Below are positions 24,716-34,240 of a stretch of DNA of 64,000 bases, in pieces. The position numbers were made by a program, and so were the translations under genes. Origin of the DNA: Nocardioides sp. SYSU D00065 (GTDB taxonomy: Bacteria; Actinomycetota; Actinomycetes; Propionibacteriales; Nocardioidaceae). How positions within the stretch are numbered: the stretch's first letter is position 1; the number at the start of each line of letters is the position of its first letter. The DNA lies in the NCBI RefSeq assembly GCF_017916425.1, contig NZ_JAFMSX010000001.1, forward strand, positions 1,178,001 to 1,242,000, in the 5' to 3' direction. The notes under the pieces were generated by a model. That model had not been told where the DNA came from. It made no database searches and was given only the letters and a program-made list of their open reading frames with translations.

Positions 24716-27001
24716 ATGCGACACACACGCTGGTGGACCGCTGCCCTCACCACCTCCCTGGTGGCAGCGGCCCTCTCCCCCCTGGCCGCCCCGGCCACGG
24801 CCACGCGCTCCTCCGGGCCGGGGGCGCCACCGATCCCGCCCGACCCGCAGCCGTCCAACCTCGGCCTGGTGCTGGAGGAGTACGCACAGCTGCCCGCCTC
24901 CGAGCCGACCCCGGCGCCCACGGACGCCCGGCTCATGCGGCACAACCGGATCAACTACATCGGCGAGGTCCCCGACGGCTCCGGGCGCCTCTACGTCCCG
25001 GACCTCAACGGCCCGCTCTACCTGCTGCGGGACGGGGAGGAGACCGTCTACCTCGACATCAAGGCACGCTTCCCGGAGTTCTTCTCCGGCCGCGGCATGG
25101 GCTCGGGGTTCGGCTTCGTGACGTTCCACCCCGAGTTCGCGGACAACGGCAAGTTCTACACCGTCCACACCGAGGACCGTGACGCGATCGCGACCCAGCC
25201 GCCGACGTACCCCAACCAGCCCAACGCCTTCGTGCAGAGCGTGGTGACCGAGTGGACGGCGAGCGACCCCTCTGCCGACACCTTCGAGGGCACCTCGCGC
25301 GAGATCTTCCGCTTCGGCTTCACCGAGCAGATCCACGCCATCCAGCAGATCGACTTCAACCCGACGGCCGAGCCGGGCGACGAGGACTACGGCCTGCTCT
25401 ACCTCGCGGTCGGCGACGGCGGCAACGGCGTACGGAGCACGGTCCCGCAGGAGCTCGACAACCCCGCCGGCAAGATCCTGCGCATCGACCCCTTCGGCAC
25501 CGACGGCCCCAACGGCCAGTACGGCATCCCGGACAGCAACCCGTGGGTCGGCGAGCCGGGCGCGCTGGGTGAGATCTGGGCGATCGGCATGCGCGACCCG
25601 CACCGCTTCAGCTGGGACCTCGAGGGCAAGCACGACATGTACCTCGGGCACATCGGGCAGCGCGCCATCGAGGCGGTCTACGAGGTCGACGCAGGTGACG
25701 ACTTCGGCTGGCCCGACGTCGAGTCGCGGCTGGACTACCAGAACGACACCCAGTGCCGTCTCGACCCGATGACGCCCGAGCAGGCCGCCAAGGGCTACGA
25801 CTTCCCGGTCGCGTCGTACTCCCACGACACCCCGGCCAACTGGAGCTGCAACTCCGACTCCGGCCACGCGATCTCCGGCGGGCACGTGCACCGCGGTGAC
25901 CTCAAGGGCCTCTACGGCAAGTACGTCTTCGGCGACCTCGTCGAGGGCAAGGTGTTCTACACCGACGCCGCGCAGATGCGCGACGACCGCGACCGCGAGG
26001 CGACCGTCCACGAGCTGCAGCTCTTCACCACCGACGGCCAGCGCGTCCGGATGCCCGACCTGGTCGGCGACGGCCGCATCGACCTGCGCTTCGGCACCGA
26101 CTCAGAGCGCAACCTGTACCTGCTGGCGAAGGCCAACGGGATGATCTGGAAGGTCGTCGACACCGAGCGGGAGCAGTGGCCCGACGACGTCGAGCCGGCG
26201 CTGCGCAAGCACCTGGTCGCGTCGTACGACTTCGAGCACCCGTTCGCGGCCAACGACTCCTACGAGGAGGACCAGGGCCCCAGCCGCACGCTGATCTCGC
26301 TGATCAACGGCGGTGAGCGGATGCGCGTCGACGACGGCGCCTACCCCGGCTCCAACAACGCCCTGCAGGTCCACAGCGCTGCGGAGTCGCCGACCGGCAC
26401 GGCGTGGAAGGCCGGGGTCTACGAGGCCGACGCCGACGGCGTCGCGTCCCTGTCGAGGTTCAACAACGCCAAGGGCACGACGGTGATGGGCTGGTTCAAG
26501 ATGACCGGCCAGAACCCGACGCCCGGCTACAACGCGATCGGCCTCGCCGGGGTGCTGGCCGGCAACTCCGACGGCCACGGCGTACGCGCGCTGCTCGAGC
26601 TCATCCAGGTCAACGGCGAGCTCAAGCTGGTGGCGTTGGGCCGGCGGCTCGACACCGGCGCCTCGCAGACCTTCGCCGCGACGCAGGACTGGCAGGAGCT
26701 GCTCCCGCAGGGCGAGTGGGTCCACCTGGCGGCGACGTTCGACTTCGCGAAGGGGACGATGGCGCTCTACCGCAACGGCAAGAAGGTCGACGGCTTCTAC
26801 ACCGCGACCAACGACCCGTGGCAGGTCGACGGCACCGGCACGTCCGCGACGAACCCGCGCGGGATCAAGATCGGCGGCTCGTTCCCGCAGAACGGCACCG
26901 AGCGCAACCCGTGCAACTGCCGGATGGACGCGCTGATGTTCCTCGACGACGTGGCCAGCGCGTCGGAGGTGGCGCGCCAGTACCGCCGGTTCCGGCGCTG
27001 A
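24716..27001 (+). CDS. Secreted glucose/sorbosone dehydrogenase-type propeller with LamG-like domain
   Basis: A 761-residue exported protein. A signal peptide covers about residues 1-30. Residues 40-500 match the six-bladed GSDH propeller family, which includes PQQ-dependent sugar dehydrogenases: GFGFVTFHPEFADNGKFY, LYLAVGDGGNGV, NPAGKILRIDP, AIGMRDPHRFSWD and DDFGWP. Residues 510-761 look like a LamG/concanavalin-like domain (GTTVMGWFKMTGQ, WVHLAATFDFAKGTMALYRNGK, IKIGGSFP). It may oxidise an extracellular sugar or polymer end. Sequence does not prove PQQ use, and many family members are of unknown activity. It follows the LacI cluster after a terminator and ends beside repeat copy C. Confidence 0.85.
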   Translation: MRHTRWWTAALTTSLVAAALSPLAAPATATRSSGPGAPPIPPDPQPSNLGLVLEEYAQLPASEPTPAPTDARLMRHNRINYIGEVPDGSGRLYVPDLNGPLYLLRDGEETVYLDIKARFPEFFSGRGMGSGFGFVTFHPEFADNGKFYTVHTEDRDAIATQPPTYPNQPNAFVQSVVTEWTASDPSADTFEGTSREIFRFGFTEQIHAIQQIDFNPTAEPGDEDYGLLYLAVGDGGNGVRSTVPQELDNPAGKILRIDPFGTDGPNGQYGIPDSNPWVGEPGALGEIWAIGMRDPHRFSWDLEGKHDMYLGHIGQRAIEAVYEVDAGDDFGWPDVESRLDYQNDTQCRLDPMTPEQAAKGYDFPVASYSHDTPANWSCNSDSGHAISGGHVHRGDLKGLYGKYVFGDLVEGKVFYTDAAQMRDDRDREATVHELQLFTTDGQRVRMPDLVGDGRIDLRFGTDSERNLYLLAKANGMIWKVVDTEREQWPDDVEPALRKHLVASYDFEHPFAANDSYEEDQGPSRTLISLINGGERMRVDDGAYPGSNNALQVHSAAESPTGTAWKAGVYEADADGVASLSRFNNAKGTTVMGWFKMTGQNPTPGYNAIGLAGVLAGNSDGHGVRALLELIQVNGELKLVALGRRLDTGASQTFAATQDWQELLPQGEWVHLAATFDFAKGTMALYRNGKKVDGFYTATNDPWQVDGTGTSATNPRGIKIGGSFPQNGTERNPCNCRMDALMFLDDVASASEVARQYRRFRR

Positions 27002-27034
27002 CCCGAAGCTTCGGTAACCAGAAGTAACCATCGG

Positions 27035-27162
27035 ATCGTGGAGGATCCGGGTCACCAGGTGGCTCGGATCCTCCACGATCCTGGTGATTTCCCCGGCTAG
27101 CCGGGGATCGCAACGCCCGCGCGCAAGTTTCCCCGGCTAGCCGGGGATCGCAACGCCCGCGC
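27035..27162. repeat. Palindromic repeat copy C with duplicated second module
   Basis: Module 1 has perfect 15-bp arms (27035-27049 with 27065-27079). Module 2 occurs twice as a direct repeat of about 35 bp with a 40-bp period (27088-27122 and 27128-27162), each holding the GGCTAGCC-centred palindrome and the tail GATCGCAACGCCCGCGC. It fills the space between the convergent ends of the GSDH-type gene and miaB and abuts the miaB stop codon. Confidence 0.85.
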
Positions 27163-28665
27163 TCAGCCGCACGCCGGCGCCGCCGGTAGCGGCGCCGGTA
27201 CGCCGACCGAGGGCATGCCGAGGCCGACGGCCGAGGGGGCCGGCGGGGCGGACGTACGCCGCTCCCAGGCGTCGCCGGCACGCGTCCGGCGCACCGACCG
27301 GACCGGGCCGTCGGCCACCAGGTGGTGCGGAGCGGCGTAGGTGATCTCGACCGTGACCATGTCGCCCGGGCGCACCGAGTCGGCCTCGACCTCGGAGAAG
27401 TCGGCGGCGAAGTGCACCAGCCGGTTGTCCGGGGCCCGGCCCGAGAGCCGCTGCGTCGCGGCGTCCTTGCGACCCTCGCCCTCGGCGACCATCAGCTCGA
27501 CGGTGCGCCCGACGAGACGCTTGCTCTCCTCCCAGGCGATCTCCTCGACCACGGCCACGAGCCGCTGGTAGCGGTCCGTCACCACGGCCGGGTCGACCTG
27601 GTCCTCGAGCACGGCAGCGGGGGTGCCGGGACGCTTGGAGTACTGGAACGTGAAGGCCGCCGAGAACCGGGCGGCGCGGACCACGTCGAGCGTCTCCTGG
27701 AAGTCCTCCTCGGTCTCGCCGGGGAAGCCCACGATGATGTCGGTGGTGATCGCGGCGTCGGGGATGGCGGCGCGCACGCGCTCGATGATCCCGAGGTACT
27801 TCGAGCGGCGGTAGGACCGACGCATGTCCCGCAGCACCTTGTCGGACCCGGACTGCAGCGGCATGTGCAGCGACGGCATGACGGTCGGCGTCTCGGCCAT
27901 CGCCTCGATGACGTCGTCGGTGAACTCGGCCGGGTGCGGCGAAGTGAACCGCACCCGCTCCAGGCCGTCGACCTGCCCGCAGGCGCGCAGCAGCTTGGAG
28001 AACGCCTGCCGGTCGCCGAACTCCACGCCGTAGGCGTTGACGTTCTGGCCGAGCAGGGTGATCTCGGTGACGCCCTCGGCCACCAGCGCCTCGACCTCGG
28101 CGAGGATCTCGCCGGGGCGGCGGTCCTTCTCCTTGCCGCGCAGCGCCGGGACGATGCAGAACGTGCAGGTGTTGTTGCACCCGACCGAGATCGACACCCA
28201 GGCGGCGTACGCCGACTCGCGCTTGGTCGGCAGCGTCGACGGGAACACCGACAGCGACTCGAGGATCTCGACCTGGGCCTCCTCGGCCACGCGAGCCCGC
28301 TCGAGCAGCACCGGCAGCGAGCCGATGTTGTGGGTGCCGAAGACGACGTCGACCCACGGCGCCCGCCGCGTGATCGTGTCGCGGTCCTTCTGCGCCAGGC
28401 AGCCGCCGACCGCGATCTGCATCCCGGGTCGCTGCGCCTTGACCGGCGCGAGGTGGCCGAGGTTGCCGTAGAGCTTGTTGTCGGCGTTCTCGCGCACCGC
28501 ACAGGTGTTGAACACCACGACGTCGGCCTGCTCGCCCCTGCCGGCCCGGACGTAGCCCGCGTCCTCCAGCAGGCCGCTGAGCCGTTCGGAGTCGTGCACG
28601 TTCATCTGGCACCCGTGGGTCTTGACCTCGTAGGTGCGGGCTGCGGTCTCTGCGGTGGCGCTCAT
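27163..28665 (-). CDS. miaB: tRNA methylthiotransferase MiaB
   Basis: A 500-residue radical-SAM enzyme that adds the 2-methylthio group to i6A37 of tRNA, the step after MiaA. The N-terminal domain has cluster cysteines in [15 protein letters not shown] and VGGCLAQ; the radical SAM motif is CNNTCTFC; a TRAM domain follows near residue 385 ([17 protein letters not shown]). After about residue 455 a Pro/Ala-rich tail exceeds the usual length. It is the gene that in related genomes sits near miaA and gluABCD; here gluABCD is still nearby, but miaA is 16 kb away. Confidence 0.96.
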   Translation of the reverse strand: MSATAETAARTYEVKTHGCQMNVHDSERLSGLLEDAGYVRAGRGEQADVVVFNTCAVRENADNKLYGNLGHLAPVKAQRPGMQIAVGGCLAQKDRDTITRRAPWVDVVFGTHNIGSLPVLLERARVAEEAQVEILESLSVFPSTLPTKRESAYAAWVSISVGCNNTCTFCIVPALRGKEKDRRPGEILAEVEALVAEGVTEITLLGQNVNAYGVEFGDRQAFSKLLRACGQVDGLERVRFTSPHPAEFTDDVIEAMAETPTVMPSLHMPLQSGSDKVLRDMRRSYRRSKYLGIIERVRAAIPDAAITTDIIVGFPGETEEDFQETLDVVRAARFSAAFTFQYSKRPGTPAAVLEDQVDPAVVTDRYQRLVAVVEEIAWEESKRLVGRTVELMVAEGEGRKDAATQRLSGRAPDNRLVHFAADFSEVEADSVRPGDMVTVEITYAAPHHLVADGPVRSVRRTRAGDAWERRTSAPPAPSAVGLGMPSVGVPAPLPAAPACG

Positions 28666-28921
28666 GACCGGTCAAGGGTACGGCGGCGAGCGAGGTCGCC
28701 CGAATCCGAACTCCGCTCACCCCCGGGGGTGAGCCGGCGCTGGTCACGCCTAGTCACTTCGGGCCACGCCCGGCGCTCGATCGGGTGGTTCTGTCCCAGC
28801 CGGTCGACGCGGCTCTTCTGAACCACTCAAGATCTCCTCAGACATGCACAAACTGGTAACACCCGGGAACGCCAGCTCGTCGTCGTCCCGGGTCGCCACG
28901 TCCACGGTGGGGGGAGACGTC

Positions 28922-30241
28922 ATGCAGCACATCAGCGCCCGTGATCGATCCCAGCCGAGCCGGGAGGCGGCCGTCCTTGTCGTCACGTCCGGTGCCACGG
29001 TGCTCGTCCTCGGCCTGCTCGTCGGCCTGCTCGTCGGCCTGCTCGTCGGGCTGCTGCCCGGCACCGCCCACGCCGCCGACGACGCGACCATGAGCACCGC
29101 CGCCACCACGACCGTTACGGACGCGCGCCGCTCCGGCGCCGTGCGCGGCACCCTCGCCGCGCTCCCCCCGATCGTGCAGCCCGGCACCAGCGCCGCCGCA
29201 CCGCAGGACGGCGGGGTGCTGCTCGCCACGTTCGCCCCTGCCGCGCCCGGACGCACCGTCACCCTCGAGCGACGTACCGATCGCGGCTGGCGCGTCGTCG
29301 CCAGCGCCCGGGAGGACGCCTGGGGCTCGGCCGCGTTCTCCCCGCGCAGCGGCGCGTATCGCGCCCTCACCACGTCCGCCGGGCGCACGTGGGTGACCGG
29401 CACCGTCGCCACCACGCGGTGGGAGCCCGTGTTCGAGGACACCTTCTCCGGCTCCGACCTCGACCCGGCCGTCTGGAACGACCAGAAGCGGGAGCACGAG
29501 AGCGTCTACGCCCCTCGCACCTGCGCCCGGGTCGACCCCGCCGCCCGCCGCGTCGAGGACGGCGTGCTCCATCTCGGCGTCGCCGCCGACCCGGCCCGCG
29601 CCGGACTCCCCTGCGCCTACACGAGCGGCGGCACCGCCGGCACCAGCAGGTACCTGCTCAACAGCCAGGTCGCCACCGAGCACACCCGCGCGTTCCGGCA
29701 CGGCATCGTCGCCGCCCGCATCAAGCCGCAGCGGGCCAAGGGCATGCACTCCGGCTTCTGGATGCTGCCGCAGGGCACGACGTACGTCGACGGCGTCCCG
29801 GCCGCCGGCACCGAGATCGACGTGATGGAGTTCTTCGGGGAGAACGGCCGCGGCACCGAGACCGTCGGCTCGCACATCCACTACTACGAGCCGGGCTGGC
29901 ACAAGGTCAGCCTCGGCGACTACTTCCCCACGGCCCGCCGCTCGCTCGGCGCCGGCCGCAGCTGGTGGCAGGAGTTCCACGTGTTCTCGGTCGAGTGGAC
30001 CCCAAGCGAGTACATCTTCCGCATCGACGGTCGGGAGTACTACCGCGAGACCAGGGCCGTCTCCCAGGCGCCGCAGTACCTCGTCCTGTCCAACCTCACC
30101 TCCGACTACGAACTCGACAAGCTCACCGCCGACGAGCTCGGCGACACCGCCCAGGTCGACTGGGTGCGGGTCTTCGACGCCACCTCGCAGCAGGCCTCCC
30201 GCATCACGCTCGGCCGCAAGGCCGCCCGACCCGCCGCCTGA
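28922..30241 (+). CDS. Secreted GH16-family glycoside hydrolase
   Basis: A 439-residue exported enzyme. The GH16 active site EIDVMEFFGE is complete (E298 nucleophile, D300, E303 acid/base), followed by WHVFSVEWTPSEYIFRIDG-type sequence. GH16 enzymes cleave beta-1,3/1,4-glucans, galactans and related polymers; specificity is not evident. The start ATG at 28922 follows GGGGGGAGACGT. The leader is unusual: its hydrophobic core repeats VGLLVGLLVGLL because of 12-bp tandem repeats in the DNA. Residues 60-150 form an unassigned beta-rich domain before the catalytic part. The gene is monocistronic and is followed by a 2H phosphoesterase with its own leaderless promoter. Confidence 0.9.
   Translation: MQHISARDRSQPSREAAVLVVTSGATVLVLGLLVGLLVGLLVGLLPGTAHAADDATMSTAATTTVTDARRSGAVRGTLAALPPIVQPGTSAAAPQDGGVLLATFAPAAPGRTVTLERRTDRGWRVVASAREDAWGSAAFSPRSGAYRALTTSAGRTWVTGTVATTRWEPVFEDTFSGSDLDPAVWNDQKREHESVYAPRTCARVDPAARRVEDGVLHLGVAADPARAGLPCAYTSGGTAGTSRYLLNSQVATEHTRAFRHGIVAARIKPQRAKGMHSGFWMLPQGTTYVDGVPAAGTEIDVMEFFGENGRGTETVGSHIHYYEPGWHKVSLGDYFPTARRSLGAGRSWWQEFHVFSVEWTPSEYIFRIDGREYYRETRAVSQAPQYLVLSNLTSDYELDKLTADELGDTAQVDWVRVFDATSQQASRITLGRKAARPAA
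29012..29047 (+). repeat. 12-bp tandem repeat in the GH16 signal peptide
   Basis: Three exact copies of GGCCTGCTCGTC (29012-29023, 29024-29035, 29036-29047) followed by a degenerate fourth. They encode the GLLV repeats of the signal-peptide core, so slippage would change its length by four residues without a frameshift. Confidence 0.85.
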
Positions 30242-30252
30242 CCCGCTCGACC

Positions 30253-30258
30253 TAGGCT
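30253..30258 (+). promoter_or_regulatory. -10 box of the 2H phosphoesterase gene, leaderless type
   Basis: TAGGCT followed by 7 nt and the ATG at 30266. Confidence 0.5.
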
Positions 30259-30265
30259 CACGGGC

Positions 30266-30763
30266 ATGGCCCGCATGCACGCCCTCGAGCTGCTGCCCGA
30301 CGAGGCCGGCCGCGACGTCGTACGCCGGGACTGGCAGGCGCTGCGCGACGCCGGGCTCCCCTCGCAGCTCGACCACCGCGGCGCCACCAACACCCCGCAC
30401 CTGACGCTGATCGCCGCGCCTTCGCTCGGACCTTTGGAGGAGCAGCGGGCGGTCGAGCTGCTCGGGCCGCTGCTGCCCGTCGAGGTCAGGGCGGCGGGCA
30501 TCGCGCTGCTGGGCGGCGCCCGGGTGACCCTCGTGCGCCTCGTCGACGTGCCCGACCCCCTCGTCCGCGCGGTGCTCGACCTCCGCGCCGCGGTGACCGA
30601 GCCGCAGCACCCCGGTTGGCTGCCGCACGTCACGCTGGCGCGCCGGGTCCCCCGGGCCGACGTGCCGCGCGCGCTCGACGTGCTGGGCCACGACGACGTG
30701 GTGCTCAGCCTGTCCGGCCTGCGACGCTGGGACCCCGACGCGGGCGTCGTGCACCCGCTCTGA
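30266..30763 (+). CDS. 2'-5' RNA ligase/2H phosphoesterase family protein
   Basis: A 165-residue protein with the two HxT/Sx motifs that define the 2H phosphoesterase superfamily: HLTLIA near residue 47 and HVTLAR near residue 122, with conserved spacing between them. Family members hydrolyse or ligate cyclic phosphodiester or 2'-5' linked RNA ends; the exact substrate here is unknown. It lies between GH16 and gluA with a likely leaderless transcript. The 100 bp after it hold the gluA promoter. Confidence 0.85.
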   Translation: MARMHALELLPDEAGRDVVRRDWQALRDAGLPSQLDHRGATNTPHLTLIAAPSLGPLEEQRAVELLGPLLPVEVRAAGIALLGGARVTLVRLVDVPDPLVRAVLDLRAAVTEPQHPGWLPHVTLARRVPRADVPRALDVLGHDDVVLSLSGLRRWDPDAGVVHPL

Positions 30764-30851
30764 CGCGCGCAGCGGCGCGGTGACGGATCACGAATAGGTG
30801 ACGGTCACCCGGCCGGGCCGGGCGCCGATGGCTGCGCGAGCCGCGTACGGA

Positions 30852-30857
30852 TAGGTT
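30852..30857 (+). promoter_or_regulatory. -10 box of gluA, leaderless type
   Basis: TAGGTT followed by 7 nt and the ATG at 30865. It supports that ATG over the in-frame TTG at 30856, which lies inside the -10 box. Confidence 0.5.
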
Positions 30858-30864
30858 GCCGCCT

Positions 30865-31641
<777 letters not shown>

Positions 31642-31687
31642 CCCGCCCCCACGAGTTACCCGCACCCACAGATCAAGGGAGATGCAC

Positions 31688-32572
31688 ATGCGATTCATCC
31701 GTACGAAGGCGGTGGTGGCCGGTCTCGGCCTCGCGCTGAGCCTGGCCGCCTGCGGCGACGCCGGCGAAGACACCGAGGGCGCGGACGTCGAGGTCGCCGA
31801 GAACGCGGCCGACGAGTTCGACGACGGCACCCGCATGAAGGAGCTCGCCGAGGCCGGTTCCATCAAGATCGGCGTGAAGTTCGACCAGCCCGGCCTCGGC
31901 TTCAAGGACGCCGCCTCCGACGTCCCGACCGGCTTCGACGTCGAGATGGCCAAGGTGCTCGCGGCCGATCTCGGTATCGATCCGGAGACCGACGTGGAGT
32001 GGGTCGAGACGATCTCGGACAACCGCGAGCCGTTCCTGCAGGACAAGACGGTCGACCTCGTGCTGGCGTCGTACTCCATCACCGACGAGCGGCGCCAGGT
32101 CGTCGGCCAGGCCGGCCCGTACCTCGTGACCGGACAGCAGCTCCTCGTCACCGCCGACAGCGACATCTCCGACGTGGCCGACGTGAAGGGCGAGGAGGTG
32201 TGCTCGGTGACCGGGTCCACCTCGCTGGACAACGTCGAGGCCGAGGGCGCCAAGCCGGTCGGCTTCGACACCTACTCCGAGTGCGTGGAGAAGGTGCTCG
32301 ACGGCACGGTGCAGGCGATGACGACCGACGGCACGATCCTCGCCGGCTACGCCGCGCAGAACGAGGGCGAGCTCAAGGTCGTCGGCGAGGAGTTCTCCGA
32401 GGAGCGCATCGGCGTCGGCTACTCCCAGGACTACCCCGAGATGTGCCAGTGGATCGTCGACACGATCACCGAGGCCTACGAGGACGGGACCTACGAGGAG
32501 GCGTTCGAGGCGACGCTCGGCCCCTCGGGCGTCGAGGTGCCCGAGCTCCCCGAGATGGACTCCTGCGAGTAA
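31688..32572 (+). CDS. gluB: Glutamate ABC transporter binding lipoprotein
   Basis: A 294-residue extracellular binding protein of the SBP_bac_3 family. The lipobox is LAAC, with Cys near residue 22. GSIKIGVKFDQPGLGFKD begins the ligand-binding core, and FDVEMAKVLAADLG follows. The ATG at 31688 has AGGGAG 6 nt upstream; an ATG 6 nt earlier touches it and is rejected. A hairpin follows the stop, which probably makes gluB mRNA more abundant than the permease mRNA. Confidence 0.9.
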   Translation: MRFIRTKAVVAGLGLALSLAACGDAGEDTEGADVEVAENAADEFDDGTRMKELAEAGSIKIGVKFDQPGLGFKDAASDVPTGFDVEMAKVLAADLGIDPETDVEWVETISDNREPFLQDKTVDLVLASYSITDERRQVVGQAGPYLVTGQQLLVTADSDISDVADVKGEEVCSVTGSTSLDNVEAEGAKPVGFDTYSECVEKVLDGTVQAMTTDGTILAGYAAQNEGELKVVGEEFSEERIGVGYSQDYPEMCQWIVDTITEAYEDGTYEEAFEATLGPSGVEVPELPEMDSCE

Positions 32573-32588
32573 CACACCCTGATGCCGT

Positions 32589-32617
32589 CCCGGGCCCGTC
32601 GACGTGACGGGCCCGGG
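32589..32617 (+). terminator. Intercistronic hairpin after gluB
   Basis: A perfect 12-bp stem (32589-32600 with 32606-32617, CCCGGGCCCGTC) with a 5-nt loop, between gluB and gluC. Position fits partial termination or mRNA stabilisation, giving excess binding protein over permeases. Confidence 0.7.
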
Positions 32618-32643
32618 GCGGCCCCCCATGTGAGAGGAGTGGC

Positions 32644-33333
32644 GTGAACGCCGTCCTGGACAATTTCGACCTGGTGCTGAGGGCCTTCGGCTACACGGTC
32701 TTCCTGTTCCTCGTGTCCGCCGTGATCTCGTTGCTCCTCGGCACCTTGCTCGCCGCCATGCGCGTCGGCCCCGTCGCCGTTCTCCGGATCTTCGGCACCG
32801 GCTACGTCACCCTCGTGCGCAACACCCCGCTCGTCATGATCTTCCTGTTCTTCCAGCTCGGCGCAGGCAAGATCTTCGACTGGCTGCGCTTCAGCTGGGT
32901 CGACATCCACATCGGCCCCTTCGACTTCACGTCCTTCTTCAGCGCTGCCGTCGCCGCGCTCAGCCTCTACACCGCCGCCTTCATCTGCGAGGCGATCCGG
33001 GCCGGCGTCAACGCGGTGCCCCTGGGCCAGGCCGAGGCCGCCCGCGCCATCGGGCTGCCGTTCTCCGGCGTGATGTCGCAGGTCGTGCTCCCCCAGGCGT
33101 TCCGCGCCTCGGTGCCGCCCCTGGCGAGCACCTTGATCGCGCTGCTCAAGAACACCTCCGTCGCCGGCGTCTTCGGCGTCATCGAGGCGGTCGGGCGGAT
33201 GAAGGGCTTCACCAACGACTACGCCGACCAGCGCTGGGGCATCTTCCTGGCCTTCGCCATCGGCTACGTCATCCTCGTCGAGATCGTGTCGCTGGTCTCG
33301 ACCCTGATCGAACGTCGTTGGAAGGTGGCCTGA
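32644..33333 (+). CDS. gluC: Glutamate ABC transporter permease 1
   Basis: A 229-residue inner-membrane permease of the polar amino acid (HisMQ) family with about five hydrophobic segments. The EAA-type loop EAARAIGLPFSGVMSQVVLPQAFR (near residue 135) contacts the ATPase. The start is GTG at 32644 with GAGAGGAG upstream. It is followed after 1 bp by gluD, indicating coupling. Confidence 0.9.
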   Translation: MNAVLDNFDLVLRAFGYTVFLFLVSAVISLLLGTLLAAMRVGPVAVLRIFGTGYVTLVRNTPLVMIFLFFQLGAGKIFDWLRFSWVDIHIGPFDFTSFFSAAVAALSLYTAAFICEAIRAGVNAVPLGQAEAARAIGLPFSGVMSQVVLPQAFRASVPPLASTLIALLKNTSVAGVFGVIEAVGRMKGFTNDYADQRWGIFLAFAIGYVILVEIVSLVSTLIERRWKVA

Positions 33334-33334
33334 C

Positions 33335-34198
33335 ATGAGTGCCGGAGTCCTCTTCGACAGCCCCGGTCCCGCGACCCGCGCACGCCACCGGATCTACAGC
33401 ATCCTGTCCGGCGTCGCCCTGGTCGCCGCGCTCGCCTTCGTGCTGTGGCGCCTCTACGACACCGGCCAGCTCGAGTACGAGAAGTGGGAGCCGTTCGTCA
33501 CCCCGCGCTACATCGAGGCGATTCTCGTCGACGGCCTGCTGATCACCCTGCAGATGGCGTTCAGCGCCGTCATCGGAGCCGTGGTGTTCGGCGTGGTGTT
33601 CGGCGTCGGCAAGCTCTCCGAGCACCGGTGGCTGCGCTGGCCGTGCTGGCTCGTCGTGGAGTTCTTCCGCGCCGTCCCCGTGATCATGCTGATGATCTTC
33701 TGCTTCTACGCGATCTTCGGGGGGATGGACGAGCTCAGCCGGCGGACGTACTGGTCCGTCGTGCTCGCGCTCACCCTCTACAACGGCGCCGTTCTCGCGG
33801 AGGTCTTCCGCGCCGGCATCAACGCCGTGCCGCGCGGCCAGGCCGAGGCGGCGTACGCCATCGGCATGCGCAAGACGCAGGTCATGACGATCGTGCTGCT
33901 GCCACAGGCGGTGAAGATCATGATCCCGGCGATCATCAGCCAGATGGTCGTGGCGCTCAAGGACACCAGCCTCGGCTACGCGGTCGCCGGGCTCGGCCTG
34001 ACCCGCATCGCCAAGCCGATCTACCAGCAGTTCGGCAACCACGTGCCCACGATCATCGTCATCACCGCGATCTACGTCGTGGTCAACCTGTTGCTGACGG
34101 CGCTGGCCATGTGGGTGCAGCGCAAGTTCGTCGGCGAGAAGAAGGTGCTCGACGTGCCGATGGTGGGCGAGGCGCAGTCCCAGCGGGGCCCCTTCTAG
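33335..34198 (+). CDS. gluD: Glutamate ABC transporter permease 2
   Basis: A 287-residue permease partner of GluC. A cytoplasmic N-terminus (about 25 residues) precedes the first hydrophobic segment, and the EAA loop AEAAYAIGMRKTQVMTIVLLPQAVK is near residue 170. It ends the operon; the following 42 bp before the convergent VOC gene hold no strong hairpin that I can see. Confidence 0.9.
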   Translation: MSAGVLFDSPGPATRARHRIYSILSGVALVAALAFVLWRLYDTGQLEYEKWEPFVTPRYIEAILVDGLLITLQMAFSAVIGAVVFGVVFGVGKLSEHRWLRWPCWLVVEFFRAVPVIMLMIFCFYAIFGGMDELSRRTYWSVVLALTLYNGAVLAEVFRAGINAVPRGQAEAAYAIGMRKTQVMTIVLLPQAVKIMIPAIISQMVVALKDTSLGYAVAGLGLTRIAKPIYQQFGNHVPTIIVITAIYVVVNLLLTALAMWVQRKFVGEKKVLDVPMVGEAQSQRGPF

Positions 34199-34240
34199 CG
34201 TCTGACCGGACCCGGGGCGGAACGTCGGCCGGCCCGGGGC

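Noticed and set aside
28838..30754. 638-residue minus-strand frame over GH16 and the 2H phosphoesterase
   Set aside because: Antisense shadow; the plus-strand proteins have catalytic motifs and start signals.
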